Assembly (NCBI RefSeq): GCF_011492945.1
Contig: NZ_CP045119.1
Location: 3,038,001 to 3,102,000, forward strand
Direction of reading: 5' to 3'
DNA length: 64,000 bases
Source: Rubrobacter tropicus
GTDB lineage: Bacteria; Actinomycetota; Rubrobacteria; Rubrobacterales; Rubrobacteraceae
The notes under the pieces were generated by a model. The model did no database searches. It had not been told where the DNA came from and saw only the letters and a program-made list of their open reading frames with translations. Shown in pieces: positions 16,786 through 25,682 of the stretch. Each line of letters begins with the position of its first letter. The first letter of the stretch is position 1. The position numbers were made by a program, and so were the translations under genes.

Positions 16786-19707
16786 ATGGCCCGGACGACG
16801 ATTACGTTGCTCGGCGCGCCGCGCGTGGAGCACGATGGTTTGCCGGTCGAGGTGGACACGCGCAAGGCGACGGCGCTCGTGGCCTACCTGGCCGTCTCGG
16901 GGCGACGCCACACGCGCGACGCGCTGGCGGGCCTGCTCTGGCCCGAGTACAACCAGGCCCGCTCCCGCGCCGCCCTGCGCCGGACCCTATCATCGCTGAA
17001 AGGCGCCAGGTCGGAGGGCTGGCTGCTCGTGGACAGGGAGGGCGTGGACCTCGCTCGCGACGGCATCCTGGTGGACGTGGACCGCTTCCGCGGTCTGCTG
17101 TCCGGGTGCCGGGACCACGGCCACCCGGATTCGGAAGTCTGCCCGGAATGCCTGCCGTTGTTGGGGGAGGCGGTGGCGCTGCACCGGGACGACTTCATGG
17201 CCGGTTTCGGCCTGCGTGATAGCGTGGCCTTCGACGACTGGCAATTCTTCCAGGCCGAGAGCCTGCGGCGCGAGCTGGCCGGCGCGCTGGAGAGGCTCGC
17301 GCGCGGTCTCGCGGCCAGGGAGGAGTGGGAGTCGGCCATCTCCCACGCCAGGCGCTGGCTGGCCCTGGATCCCCTCCACGAACCGGCGCACCGGCTGCTT
17401 CTCGAGCTCTATGCGTGGTCGGGCCAGCGGGCCGCGGCCCTGCGACAGTACAGGGAATGCGTGAAAGTTCTCGGCAAAGAGTTGGGCGTCGCGCCGCTCG
17501 AAGAGACCACCCTGCTCTACCGGGCAGTTCAGGAGAACGATTTGCCGGCACCGCCGGTCCTTTCAGAGCCGGGCCGGGCAAGCTCGCGGGAGAAGCAGGC
17601 TCCGTCCCCCGTCGAGATTAAGGCCGCCGCCTCCCCCCCGGATAACCCGCTCGTCGGCCGAGACCGGGAGTGGGACGCGTTGATCCGATCTTACGGGGAG
17701 ATCGAGCGGGGGGGCCGGCTCGTGATGCTCGAAGGGGAAGCCGGCATCGGCAAGACCCGGCTCTCCGGGGAATTCACGGCCCACGTCGAAGGAGAGGGCG
17801 CGTCCGTCGTCGCGGCGCGTTGCTACCCGGGAGAGACGAACTTCGCCTACGGGCCGTTCGTGGAAGCCCTCTGCGCCGCGCTCGGACGGGAGGGTACGGG
17901 GCGATTGAAAGGTCTGGCGGAGGGGCCGTTGGGCGAGGCGGCGCGTCTGATGCCGGACCTTGCCGGGCTGCTGCCGGAGGCGCGGCCCCTTCCGCCGCTC
18001 GACACGCCGGGGGCCAGGAGCCGCTTCTACGAGGGGGTGATCCAGGTACTGCTCGCGGTACTCGGCGGCCCTTCCCCTGGCGTCCTGTTTCTCGACGACG
18101 TGCACTGGGCCGACGAGGCCTCCCTCGGCCTGCTCACCTACCTGGTGCGCCGGCTCGAAGACAGGCCGCTCCTCGTGCTCGTAACCTGGCGCCCGGAGGA
18201 GGTACCCGAACATCACCTGCGCGGGCTTCTCGCCGAAGCGAGGAGGTCGGGCGTGGGGACGACCCTGACCCTTGGGAGGCTGGACCCCGCCTCCGTCCGG
18301 GAGCTCGTCGCGCGCAGGCTGGGGGACGCCGCGGAAGACATGGGACAGTTGGTGTCGCGCCTCGGCGGGGAGACAGAGGGCCTGCCGCTCTTCCTGGCCG
18401 AGTACCTGACGAGCGTGGCGGAGGGCGAGCTGCGCGCAGGCGACGCTGCTTGGGCGATGCCGGGCGGGGTTCAGGACCTGCTCGAGGGCCGCCTGAGGAC
18501 GGTCGGCGAGACGGCCGCGCAGGTGCTCGCCGCGGCCGCCGTCGTCGGGCGGTCGTTCGACTTCGACACGGTGCGGGAGGCGAGCGGGCGGGGCGAAGAA
18601 GAGACCCTCGCGTCCCTCGAAGAGCTGGTATCGCGGGGCCTGATCCGGGAAAAAAGAGACGCCCCCTCCGACGGCCCGACCTACGACTTCGACCACGACA
18701 AGCTCAGGACGCTGGTCTACGAGGGGACCGGCCTGGCCCGCAGGCGCCTCCTCCACCGCCGCGCCGCCGCGGCGCTGGCCGGGCCAGCCAAAAGACGTGA
18801 ACCCGGACCCCTCGCAGACCAGATAGCCCGCCACCACCGGCTCGCCGGCCAGGACGCCGAAGCGGCCGCGTACCACAGGCTCGCGGGAGACCACGCGCGC
18901 GGCCTGTACGCCAACGGCGAGGCACTGGCCCACTACGAGGAGGCGCTCGCCCTCGGCTACCCCGACGCGGCCGCGTTGCACGAGGTCGTGGGAGACCTCA
19001 GGACCCGTCGCGGCGAATACGGCGCGGCGCTCGAAGCCTACGAGCTTGCCGCGGCGTCCAGCGAGACCGGGGACACGGCCGGTCTGGAGCACAAGATCGG
19101 CGCCGTCCACGCCCGGAGGGGGGACCGGGATCTCGCCCGCAGCCACTACGAATCCGCCCTGGAATCCCTCACGAAAGCGGACACCGGAACCCCGGGCAAG
19201 CTCGCCCGGCTCTACGCCGACCTGAGCCTGCTCTCCCACCAGCAGGACGAGCCGGAGAGGGCAACGAGGTTCGCCCACCAGGCGCTCGAGCTGGCCCAAG
19301 AAGCCGGGGACGCGCGGGCCCGCGCCCAGGCCCACAACATGCTCGGCATCCTGGCCGGCGACGGGGAAGCGGCCCTCCGGCACCTCGGGGAGAGCCTGGA
19401 CCTCGCGGAGGCGCTCGGTGACCCGGAGTCCGAGGTGGCGGCCCTCAACAACCTGGCCCTCGCCCTGGGAGCCAGGGGGGAGATCGGGGAGGCGTTAGAG
19501 ACGGCCGGGACCGCCCTGGAGCTGTGCGTCAGGCTCGGGGACAGGCACAGAGAGGCGGCGCTCCGCAACAACCTCGCCGACCTGCTACACGCTGCGGGCC
19601 GCGAAGAAGAGTCCATGGCGCAACTCAAACAGGCCGTCGAGATCTTCGTCGAGGTCGGCGAAGGAGACGGGCTGCAGCCCGAGATCTGGAAGCTCGTCGA
19701 ATGGTAG
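16786..19707 (+). CDS. Large SARP-family regulator with ATPase and TPR domains
   Basis: A 973-residue regulator. Residues 1-250 form a SARP-like winged helix plus bacterial transcriptional activator (BTAD) domain (TRKATALVAYLAVSGRRHTR, RSRAALRRTLSSLKGA). Next is a STAND/AAA-type ATPase with Walker A GEAGIGKTRLSGEF near residue 318 and Walker B VLFLDDVHWADEA near residue 433. The last 300 residues are TPR-like helical repeats (HYEEALALGY, LEAYELAAASS, ALELAQEAGD). Such proteins bind direct heptamer repeats and use ATP as a switch. Targets are not evident, but a triple CGTTACG-like repeat lies 0.5 kb away before the next gene. ATG 16786 is preceded by AGGAG. Confidence 0.9.
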   Translation: MARTTITLLGAPRVEHDGLPVEVDTRKATALVAYLAVSGRRHTRDALAGLLWPEYNQARSRAALRRTLSSLKGARSEGWLLVDREGVDLARDGILVDVDRFRGLLSGCRDHGHPDSEVCPECLPLLGEAVALHRDDFMAGFGLRDSVAFDDWQFFQAESLRRELAGALERLARGLAAREEWESAISHARRWLALDPLHEPAHRLLLELYAWSGQRAAALRQYRECVKVLGKELGVAPLEETTLLYRAVQENDLPAPPVLSEPGRASSREKQAPSPVEIKAAASPPDNPLVGRDREWDALIRSYGEIERGGRLVMLEGEAGIGKTRLSGEFTAHVEGEGASVVAARCYPGETNFAYGPFVEALCAALGREGTGRLKGLAEGPLGEAARLMPDLAGLLPEARPLPPLDTPGARSRFYEGVIQVLLAVLGGPSPGVLFLDDVHWADEASLGLLTYLVRRLEDRPLLVLVTWRPEEVPEHHLRGLLAEARRSGVGTTLTLGRLDPASVRELVARRLGDAAEDMGQLVSRLGGETEGLPLFLAEYLTSVAEGELRAGDAAWAMPGGVQDLLEGRLRTVGETAAQVLAAAAVVGRSFDFDTVREASGRGEEETLASLEELVSRGLIREKRDAPSDGPTYDFDHDKLRTLVYEGTGLARRRLLHRRAAAALAGPAKRREPGPLADQIARHHRLAGQDAEAAAYHRLAGDHARGLYANGEALAHYEEALALGYPDAAALHEVVGDLRTRRGEYGAALEAYELAAASSETGDTAGLEHKIGAVHARRGDRDLARSHYESALESLTKADTGTPGKLARLYADLSLLSHQQDEPERATRFAHQALELAQEAGDARARAQAHNMLGILAGDGEAALRHLGESLDLAEALGDPESEVAALNNLALALGARGEIGEALETAGTALELCVRLGDRHREAALRNNLADLLHAAGREEESMAQLKQAVEIFVEVGEGDGLQPEIWKLVEW

Positions 19708-19752
19708 CGGACCAGCCATCGGCTTTTTTGCTCTTGCTGAGGGCTGACCGCT

Positions 19753-20133
19753 CTAAAACCCGTGATCGGAGTTAAAGACCTGGTGCTCGCGCGTCACGGC
19801 GGCGGCCCCGTTGGTAGACCTGGCCCGGGTACCGGCGGCTTCGGGGCGGAGGGGCTCGAACTCGGCCAGGACGTAGCGGGCGCGGGCGTCGCCATACTCG
19901 ATTACCGTGGGACCGCCGGGGCGGGCCCCGGCGAAGAGCCCGACCATGCCGACGAAGAGAAGCGTCAGGGCGAGCAGGATCACACCGGACCCGACGGCCT
20001 GGTAACCGGTATGGGCCGCCTCGCCCAGCCCGGGGACGTAGATCGTCAGGTTCAACAGGTCTGAGAACGTCATGAACATCCCGCCAACGACGGCCGCCAA
20101 CCCCGCCCACCGCATCGTCCCCAGACCCTTCAT
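19753..20133 (-). CDS. Small membrane protein of unknown function
   Basis: A 126-residue protein with two or three hydrophobic segments: MRWAGLAAVVGGMFMTFSDL, YQAVGSGVILLALTLLFVGM and the adjoining VGLFAGA. The polar C-terminal tail has no motif I recognise. It is convergent with the SARP gene. Its upstream region holds three CGTTACG-like heptamers, so it may be controlled by the same factor as the sensor-like operon. Composition supports a real gene, but no family can be named. Confidence 0.6.
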   Translation of the reverse strand: MKGLGTMRWAGLAAVVGGMFMTFSDLLNLTIYVPGLGEAAHTGYQAVGSGVILLALTLLFVGMVGLFAGARPGGPTVIEYGDARARYVLAEFEPLRPEAAGTRARSTNGAAAVTREHQVFNSDHGF

Positions 20134-20183
20134 CCTCTCTCTCTTCCCTGATCGCCGTCTGCACCCCCACCCTACCCCGCAAC

Positions 20184-20213
20184 CGCTACGAGCCCGTTAC
20201 GAAAGGCGTTACG
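20184..20213 (-). promoter_or_regulatory. Triple CGTTACG-type direct repeat
   Basis: CGCTACG (20184-20190), CGTTACG (20195-20201) and CGTTACG (20207-20213) repeat at 11- and 12-base intervals, on one face of the helix. The set lies 51-80 bases upstream of the minus-strand start at 20133. Period and heptamer size resemble SARP or OmpR/PhoB-type sites. Confidence 0.55.
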
Positions 20214-20277
20214 CAGGCGCCGGCGCACGTATCTTTTCCTTATCCCGTCAACGAACAGGGCCAGATAAACCGAAAAG

Positions 20278-20312
20278 CCAAGAGCTGAAAGCTGACGGCT
20301 GATAGCTGACAG
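20278..20312 (-). repeat. Heptad array after the flavin oxidoreductase gene
   Basis: Four or more GCTGANN units (TCAGC in the minus sense) begin at the stop codon of the gene at 20313-21776. Confidence 0.7.
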
Positions 20313-21776
20313 CTATCCCGCGCTGTGCTCCCACTCCGCCGCGCCCGGATGTCCGAAGTCTCGGCCTTCTGGCGAGGCATGGTCGAGTTCGCGGACGATC
20401 CGGCGGGCGGCGAGGCCGACTATGGACGTGAAGGTCGGGTAGGCGAGCTCCAGGTCGGCGAGCTGCTCGACCGGCATGCCGGCGCGCATCGCCGCCGCCG
20501 CGAGCTGGACGACCTCGACGGCCTGCTCCCCCACGATGTGCGCGCCGAGGACCCGGCGCGTGGAGCGGGAGACGACGAGCTTGCAGGAGCCTTCCGGGAG
20601 GCCGTCGATGACGCCCCGGTCGAGGTCCGCGTAGGGCACGACCGCGACGGCGCAGCCCGCCTCTCCGAACTCCTCGCGAGCCCGGTCCTCTGTTAGCCCA
20701 ACGCCGGCGTACTCCGGGTCGGTGAAACCGCCGTGCGGCACTATGGCGTGCCTGTAACCGCGGTCGGAGCCGAGGGCCGCGTTCTCGGCGGCCAGCGCCC
20801 CCTCGTACGTTGCGCTCTGGACCAGCATCATGCGTCCCGTGACGTCCCCGGCCGCGAAGACGTGCGGGGCGCTCGTCCTGAGCGCGTCGTCAACCGGCAC
20901 GTAGCCGCGCTCCGCCCGCACGCCCGCGGCGTCCAGGTTCAATGCCTGCACGTTGCCGGGCCAGCCCACGGCGAGCACGACCGCTTCGGTATCCAGTTCA
21001 CGGCCTTCATCCCCCTGTCGGTAGAAGAGACGAAGGTTCCCGCCCGCTTTCTCGATGCGTTCGATCCCGCCGATGCCGGTCAGGACCTCGATCCCACGCC
21101 GCCCGAACGCCTCCGCCACCCCGCGAGATACGGCCTCGTCTTCCCCGCCAAGGATACGCGGCGCGACGTCGAGCAGCCGCACCCGGGCTCCGAACGCCGC
21201 GAAGACCGAGGCGAGCTGGCAGCCGGTCGCCGCCGCGCCGACCACGGCCACGGAAGAAGGCAGGCCCTTCATCGTCCAGACGTCGCTGTGGGTCAGGGCG
21301 TGCTCGCCACCGGGGAACCCTATCCTGCGCGCGCGGCCGCCGGCGCAGAGGACGAACTTCTCTCCCCGCAGCTCTTGCGCGCCGTCCAGCGCGAGCGTGT
21401 GCGGGTCCGAGAACCGGGCCTCGCCCGCGCGTTCGAAGACGCGAACGCCGGCCGACTCCAGGCGGGCCTTGATCTGCTTTTTCTCCTGGACCTCGTAGAC
21501 GATGCGTTGGGTGCGGTTCAAGAGCCTGGCGAAATCCACGCGCGGCGCTTCGCCGATCAGGCCGTAGTCGGCGAACTGTTCGGCGTCGCGCGCGAGGCGG
21601 GCCGCGTGGGCCAGCACGCGGGTAGGCACGCAACCGTCGTTGGTGCAGGTGCCGCCCAGGTTCCCGCGCTCGACCAGGGCCACGGAAGAACCCAGCTCCC
21701 TGGCCCGGAGGGCGGCGGTGACGCCCGCCGGGCCACCCCCGATCACGACCACCCCGTAGCCGTCGCCCGGCGTCAT
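20313..21776 (-). CDS. FAD-dependent pyridine nucleotide-disulfide oxidoreductase
   Basis: A 487-residue flavoenzyme of the dihydrolipoamide/mercuric reductase group. The N-terminal FAD motif is VVVIGGGPAGVTAALRARE, followed by the redox cysteines in GGTCTNDGCVPTR. An NAD(P) Rossmann motif (VAVVGAAATGCQLASVFAAFG) and the second FAD motif (VFAAGDVTGRMML) follow. The C-terminal HxHPT base motif of dihydrolipoamide dehydrogenase is replaced by LAYPTFTS, so it is not an ordinary disulfide reductase. It overlaps the P450 gene by ATGA and may supply electrons to it, though a ferredoxin or FMN partner is not visible. ATG 21776 is fixed by this overlap. Confidence 0.88.
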   Translation of the reverse strand: MTPGDGYGVVVIGGGPAGVTAALRARELGSSVALVERGNLGGTCTNDGCVPTRVLAHAARLARDAEQFADYGLIGEAPRVDFARLLNRTQRIVYEVQEKKQIKARLESAGVRVFERAGEARFSDPHTLALDGAQELRGEKFVLCAGGRARRIGFPGGEHALTHSDVWTMKGLPSSVAVVGAAATGCQLASVFAAFGARVRLLDVAPRILGGEDEAVSRGVAEAFGRRGIEVLTGIGGIERIEKAGGNLRLFYRQGDEGRELDTEAVVLAVGWPGNVQALNLDAAGVRAERGYVPVDDALRTSAPHVFAAGDVTGRMMLVQSATYEGALAAENAALGSDRGYRHAIVPHGGFTDPEYAGVGLTEDRAREEFGEAGCAVAVVPYADLDRGVIDGLPEGSCKLVVSRSTRRVLGAHIVGEQAVEVVQLAAAAMRAGMPVEQLADLELAYPTFTSIVGLAARRIVRELDHASPEGRDFGHPGAAEWEHSAG

Positions 21777-23152
21777 GCGGCCTCGACGGTCATCGGCAGG
21801 CCGCCCCGCGGCCTGAGCGTGGCGAGCGCCTGGGCCTCGACGGGTCTGCCGGGTATGGGCCGCAGCCGGCAACGCCCGAGGATGGTCGCTAGCACCAGCT
21901 GGGCTTCGACGAGGGCCATGCTCTGCCCGATGCACTGGCGCGGTCCGCCGCCGAACGGGAAATAGGCGAAGCGCGGGCGTTTGTCGTGCCGTCCCGGTGC
22001 GAAACGCTCGGGGTCGAACTCGTCTGGGCGATCCCAGTAGTCCGGGTGGCGGTGGAGGACGTAGGGGCTGAGCGTCACGAAGGATTTGGCCGGGATACGG
22101 TGGCCGAGGATATCGTCTTCGGCGATGGCCTGGCGGTTCGTGATCCAGGCCGGCGGGTAGAGCCTCAGGGTCTCGTCCACCACCATCTTCGTGTACGCGA
22201 GTTTCGGCAGATCCTCCAGGGCCGGCACCCTGCGGTCCGCGCCGAGAGCTTCGTACAGCTCGGCGCGCAAGCGCTCTTCTGCTTCGGGGTTCGCCGCGAG
22301 CAGGTAGAAGGTCCACGAGAGCGCGTTGGCCGTCGTTTCGTGGCCGGCGAGGAAGAGGGTTATGACCTCGTCGCGCAGCTGCTTGTCGTTCATGGCCTCG
22401 CCCGTCTCCTCGTCGCGCGTCCCCATCAGGAGGGCGAGCAGGTCTTCCTCGTCCCCGCCGCCCCGGCGGCGCTCGGCGATGATCGAGTACACGGCCCGGT
22501 CCACGGTGCGCAGCGCGGCCCGGAAGCGCCTGTTGCGCGGGGTGGGCACGCGGTGCGGCGGGTAGAAGGGCACCTCGAAGCGGTAGCCCGTGTCCTCGAC
22601 CAGCGTGCTTATGGCCCGGCCTATGACCTCGGGCTCCTCACCGACGTGGGCGTGGAAGAGGGCGCCGGTCACCACGTCGAGCGTGAGCCGCGCCATCTCC
22701 GCCTGAACGTCGAGCGGCTTGCCCGTCCCGAGCGCGGGCCGCCAGCGCTCCAGCATGGCGAGGGTCTCTCCGGTCATCAGCCCGCCGAAAGAGGCCACGC
22801 TCTTGCGGTGGAAGACCGGCTGGATGAGGCGCCGCTGCCTGAGCCACAGCGCGCCCTCGCTGGTGAGCAGGCCCTCCCCCACCACCGGCTTGAAAAAGTT
22901 CAAGGTAAGTGCGCCTTTGCCGTAGTTGCGGTTGTTCTCCTGCAAGACGCGCCGGACGCCTTCGGGGTGGTTGATCTGGTACCAGGTCAGGTGGGCCGTG
23001 CGGTAGCGGGCAACGTCGCCGTAGCGCGTCAGGCTTTGGACAAAGCCGAGCTTGTCGCGCTGGAAGTCGCGCATGCTGCCCAGGATCGGGTTCCCCCGCG
23101 GTCCCGGCGTCCGGCCGGCGTATCCCCTGCCGTTGCTGATCGTCGCGCTCAT
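21773..23152 (-). CDS. Cytochrome P450
   Basis: A 459-residue soluble P450 monooxygenase. The heme loop FPFGGGPRQCIGQSMALVEA holds the axial Cys, LFLAGHETTANALSWTFYLL is the I-helix oxygen-activation motif, and DETLRLYPPAW carries the ExxR. Overall it resembles the CYP102-like/CYP4-like bacterial group that acts on fatty acids, terpenes or carotenoids; the substrate is unknown. It overlaps both neighbours by four bases: a sensor-like membrane protein upstream and the flavin oxidoreductase downstream. ATG 23152 is chosen for the overlap and a normal N-terminus. Confidence 0.95.
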   Translation of the reverse strand: MSATISNGRGYAGRTPGPRGNPILGSMRDFQRDKLGFVQSLTRYGDVARYRTAHLTWYQINHPEGVRRVLQENNRNYGKGALTLNFFKPVVGEGLLTSEGALWLRQRRLIQPVFHRKSVASFGGLMTGETLAMLERWRPALGTGKPLDVQAEMARLTLDVVTGALFHAHVGEEPEVIGRAISTLVEDTGYRFEVPFYPPHRVPTPRNRRFRAALRTVDRAVYSIIAERRRGGGDEEDLLALLMGTRDEETGEAMNDKQLRDEVITLFLAGHETTANALSWTFYLLAANPEAEERLRAELYEALGADRRVPALEDLPKLAYTKMVVDETLRLYPPAWITNRQAIAEDDILGHRIPAKSFVTLSPYVLHRHPDYWDRPDEFDPERFAPGRHDKRPRFAYFPFGGGPRQCIGQSMALVEAQLVLATILGRCRLRPIPGRPVEAQALATLRPRGGLPMTVEAA

Positions 23153-24444
23153 GGTCCTCCAGTCCGAGGGCCCCGGCCCGGCGCCGTCGGGTCGAAGCCC
23201 TCTGCTGGCCCGCCCGTTCTCGCCGTGCGTCCGTACTGTGGGCCGCCCTCTCGTGGCGCGAGGGTGGGTTCGCGCAGCCACAGGGAGACGAAGGCGGGCT
23301 GCATCGTCTCCCTGACCACCCCGGCGAGGTCGTCGCCCAAAGAGTCGAGGTCGGTCTCTTCGCGCAACCTCGCCGAGAGGGACTCCAGGATTCTCCCGGC
23401 GTCGTACTTCTTGCGGTAGAAGGCGCGGTCTATGAGGTTCTGGATGCCCCGGCGCAGGGGGCTGAACATGGCCGCGATGGCGAGCGTCGAGGCCACCACC
23501 GCGAGCGACGACTCCTGTCCGGTCGTGGCGCGAAGGGCGTACTGCAGGACGACCACGCCCCCGAAGTACAGCGCGGCCAGCGTCACGGTCAGGACGGCGT
23601 AGACGAGGGTGCGGTTGATGATCCTGTCTATGTCGTAGAGCCGGTATCTTAGGACGGCGATGCCCACCGCGACGGGGAGACCCAAGGGCGGGACGGTCCA
23701 AAGCAGCGTATCGGGCGGCACGAGCCCCGCGAGGGCGAGCGAGAACCAGAACACGAACAGGAAGACCATCACGGCGACCGCGTAGGCGAACCACTTTATC
23801 TGCTGGCGCTCCTCGTCCCTCGATCGGCGAAAACGCACGACCACCGCCGACCCGCCCACCAGGAGCGTCAGCGGCAGCACGAGGTACAGGACCTCCTTGA
23901 GTAAGCTCATGATCGGGAGGTCCAACCCAAGCGGGTTGGGCACGAACGCCAGGCGCACGTCGTCCGACGCCGGCGAGAGCCAGACGACGACCGTGAAGTA
24001 CAGGGCGAAGACGACGGCCCCCCACAGGGCCGGGCGCCAGCGCGGGGACGGCAGCCTCCCGGTGGGGAACAGCAAGAGCAAGAACAAGACGACGATCAGC
24101 CACCCCATACCGCGCATCCACCCGCCGAACCACCCGACCCACGCCCCTGCGGGGAGCGTGCCGGGGGCGGTGATCAGGGCGTAGACGGCGTACTCCAGCG
24201 CCAGTTCTCCCAGAATCCAGCAAAGGGCCCCGAGGCAGAAGATCCACCCGATGGGGTTCTCGGGCCGGCGCGAGGCCACGAGCGCCCCGACCGAGGAGAA
24301 CGCGAAGATCACGAGCACCATAAGGCCCGTGTTGCGCGCCGAAGACGGCTCGCTGAGCGAGGCCATAGAGAGCGTGGGCGCCGCGGAAAGCACGGTCAGG
24401 GCCCAAAGCCCCCACGCCGTCCGCCCGGCCATACGTCCGCTCAT
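23149..24444 (-). CDS. Kinase-less ComP-like membrane sensor protein, paralogue 1
   Basis: A 431-residue protein with about ten hydrophobic segments and a short cytoplasmic tail. Family landmarks are RRPENPIGWIF, LFPTGRLPSPRW, RDEERQQIKWFAYA, VLRYRLYDIDRIINRTLVYA, FYRKKYDAGRIL and VVRETMQPAFVSLWLR. The same order occurs in the membrane and linker parts of ComP/LiaS-like histidine kinases, but the protein ends where the dimerisation and ATPase domains should begin. No enzymatic motif is present. It is coupled by ATGA to the P450 and to paralogue 2. A sensory or scaffold role is inference. Confidence 0.8.
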   Translation of the reverse strand: MSGRMAGRTAWGLWALTVLSAAPTLSMASLSEPSSARNTGLMVLVIFAFSSVGALVASRRPENPIGWIFCLGALCWILGELALEYAVYALITAPGTLPAGAWVGWFGGWMRGMGWLIVVLFLLLLFPTGRLPSPRWRPALWGAVVFALYFTVVVWLSPASDDVRLAFVPNPLGLDLPIMSLLKEVLYLVLPLTLLVGGSAVVVRFRRSRDEERQQIKWFAYAVAVMVFLFVFWFSLALAGLVPPDTLLWTVPPLGLPVAVGIAVLRYRLYDIDRIINRTLVYAVLTVTLAALYFGGVVVLQYALRATTGQESSLAVVASTLAIAAMFSPLRRGIQNLIDRAFYRKKYDAGRILESLSARLREETDLDSLGDDLAGVVRETMQPAFVSLWLREPTLAPREGGPQYGRTARTGGPAEGFDPTAPGRGPRTGGP

Positions 24445-25682
24445 TCCCGAGCCTCTTCGGCGGCGCCGCGCCCCCCGGCCGAGGGTCTCAGCCAGAGGAA
24501 GGCGCGCTCGGGCTGCACCGTCTCGCGCACGACCTCGAGCAACTCGGGCGCCAGCCGGTCCAGGTCGGTCTCGTCGCGCAGCACCGCGGAGAACGCCTGG
24601 AGGGTCTTCTCAGCGTCGTACTTTTTGCGGTAGAAGCGGCGGTCTATAAAGCTTTGCACCCGCCTACGGAGCGGTCCGAAGAGCGCGGCGATCAGGAGCG
24701 TCGAGGCGACGACCGCGAGCTGGTTGCCTTCTCCCGTCAACGGCGAGAGCAGCCTCTGCAACCCCACCACGCTCCCGAAGTAGACGGCCGCCAGGGAAGC
24801 GGTAAGGGTCCCGTAGACGAGGGTCCGGTTTATGACGAGGTCTATGTCGTAGAGGCGGTAGCGCAGCACCGCTATCCCGATGGCCGTGGGCAGGCCGATG
24901 AGCAGCCATCCGAGCACCAGTCCGCCGACGATACCAGGCAAGAAATCCGCGAACGGGAAGGCAAGAACGGGCGCGGTGGCGAACAAGAACCACTTCATCT
25001 GCTGGCGTTCGACACCGCCTGAACGACGTACGCGTACAACCACGGCCGCGACCGCCCCGACACACCCGACGGCGAGGGGAACGCCCAGCGCGCCGATAAC
25101 GAGCGGCATATCCTCGACGTGGGCCAGGCCCTCGATCCCGATGGGGTTTTCGATTCGGTAGTCGATGTCCTGGCCGGTCAACGTGTCGACGAACATTCCG
25201 AGAACGATTATGACCAGGGCTCCGGCGCCCGAGATCACCGCGACCGGCAGCCAGCGGCGGGAGGGCAGGCGCCCGTCGGGGAAGTAGAGGGGCAGGTAGA
25301 TGAAGGCGAGCATTATGAACAAGAACCAGTACCAGCCGTTTACCCACGCGCCGAAGACGGCGAGCGGGTCGGGCCGACCGGTGGTGGTCATCACGTAGGC
25401 CGCGTACGTCTCGAGCGCCGAGGCAGGGACCACCAGCGAGGTCACGCTCAAGATCCAGCCGATAAGGTTTCCGGGCCGCCGGGCGACCAGCAGGGCGCCC
25501 ACTACCGCGAACATCCCGAACCCGACGATCATGATCGCATCTTCCACCGGGTTTCCGCCGCCCGGGCCGATGCGGCGGTCCAGCCAACGGTTCACGGCGA
25601 TGCCCGCGACGTAGAGGACGAGCACCATCCCCGCCGCCAGCCGCGCCAGAAGCACCCTTCGTCCTGACGGGGCCGCGCTCAC
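24441..25682 (-). CDS. Kinase-less ComP-like membrane sensor protein, paralogue 2
   Basis: A 413-residue paralogue of its neighbours, with RRPGNLIGWILSV, YFPDGRLPSRRWLPVAV, VERQQMKWFLFA, VLRYRLYDIDLVINRTLVYG, FYRRKK-type signature as FYRKKYDAEKTLQAFS and VVRETVQPERAFLWLR. GTG 25682 overlaps the upstream stop as GTGA; the long open frame upstream of it is antisense-like noise over the next gene. The tail after LWLR is only about 15 residues, so no kinase domain can be present. Confidence 0.8.
   Translation of the reverse strand: MSAAPSGRRVLLARLAAGMVLVLYVAGIAVNRWLDRRIGPGGGNPVEDAIMIVGFGMFAVVGALLVARRPGNLIGWILSVTSLVVPASALETYAAYVMTTTGRPDPLAVFGAWVNGWYWFLFIMLAFIYLPLYFPDGRLPSRRWLPVAVISGAGALVIIVLGMFVDTLTGQDIDYRIENPIGIEGLAHVEDMPLVIGALGVPLAVGCVGAVAAVVVRVRRSGGVERQQMKWFLFATAPVLAFPFADFLPGIVGGLVLGWLLIGLPTAIGIAVLRYRLYDIDLVINRTLVYGTLTASLAAVYFGSVVGLQRLLSPLTGEGNQLAVVASTLLIAALFGPLRRRVQSFIDRRFYRKKYDAEKTLQAFSAVLRDETDLDRLAPELLEVVRETVQPERAFLWLRPSAGGRGAAEEARE

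Noticed and set aside
20733-23419. Two long plus-strand frames over the flavin oxidoreductase and P450
   Set aside because: Both are antisense to genes with catalytic motifs in order and show no motif of their own.
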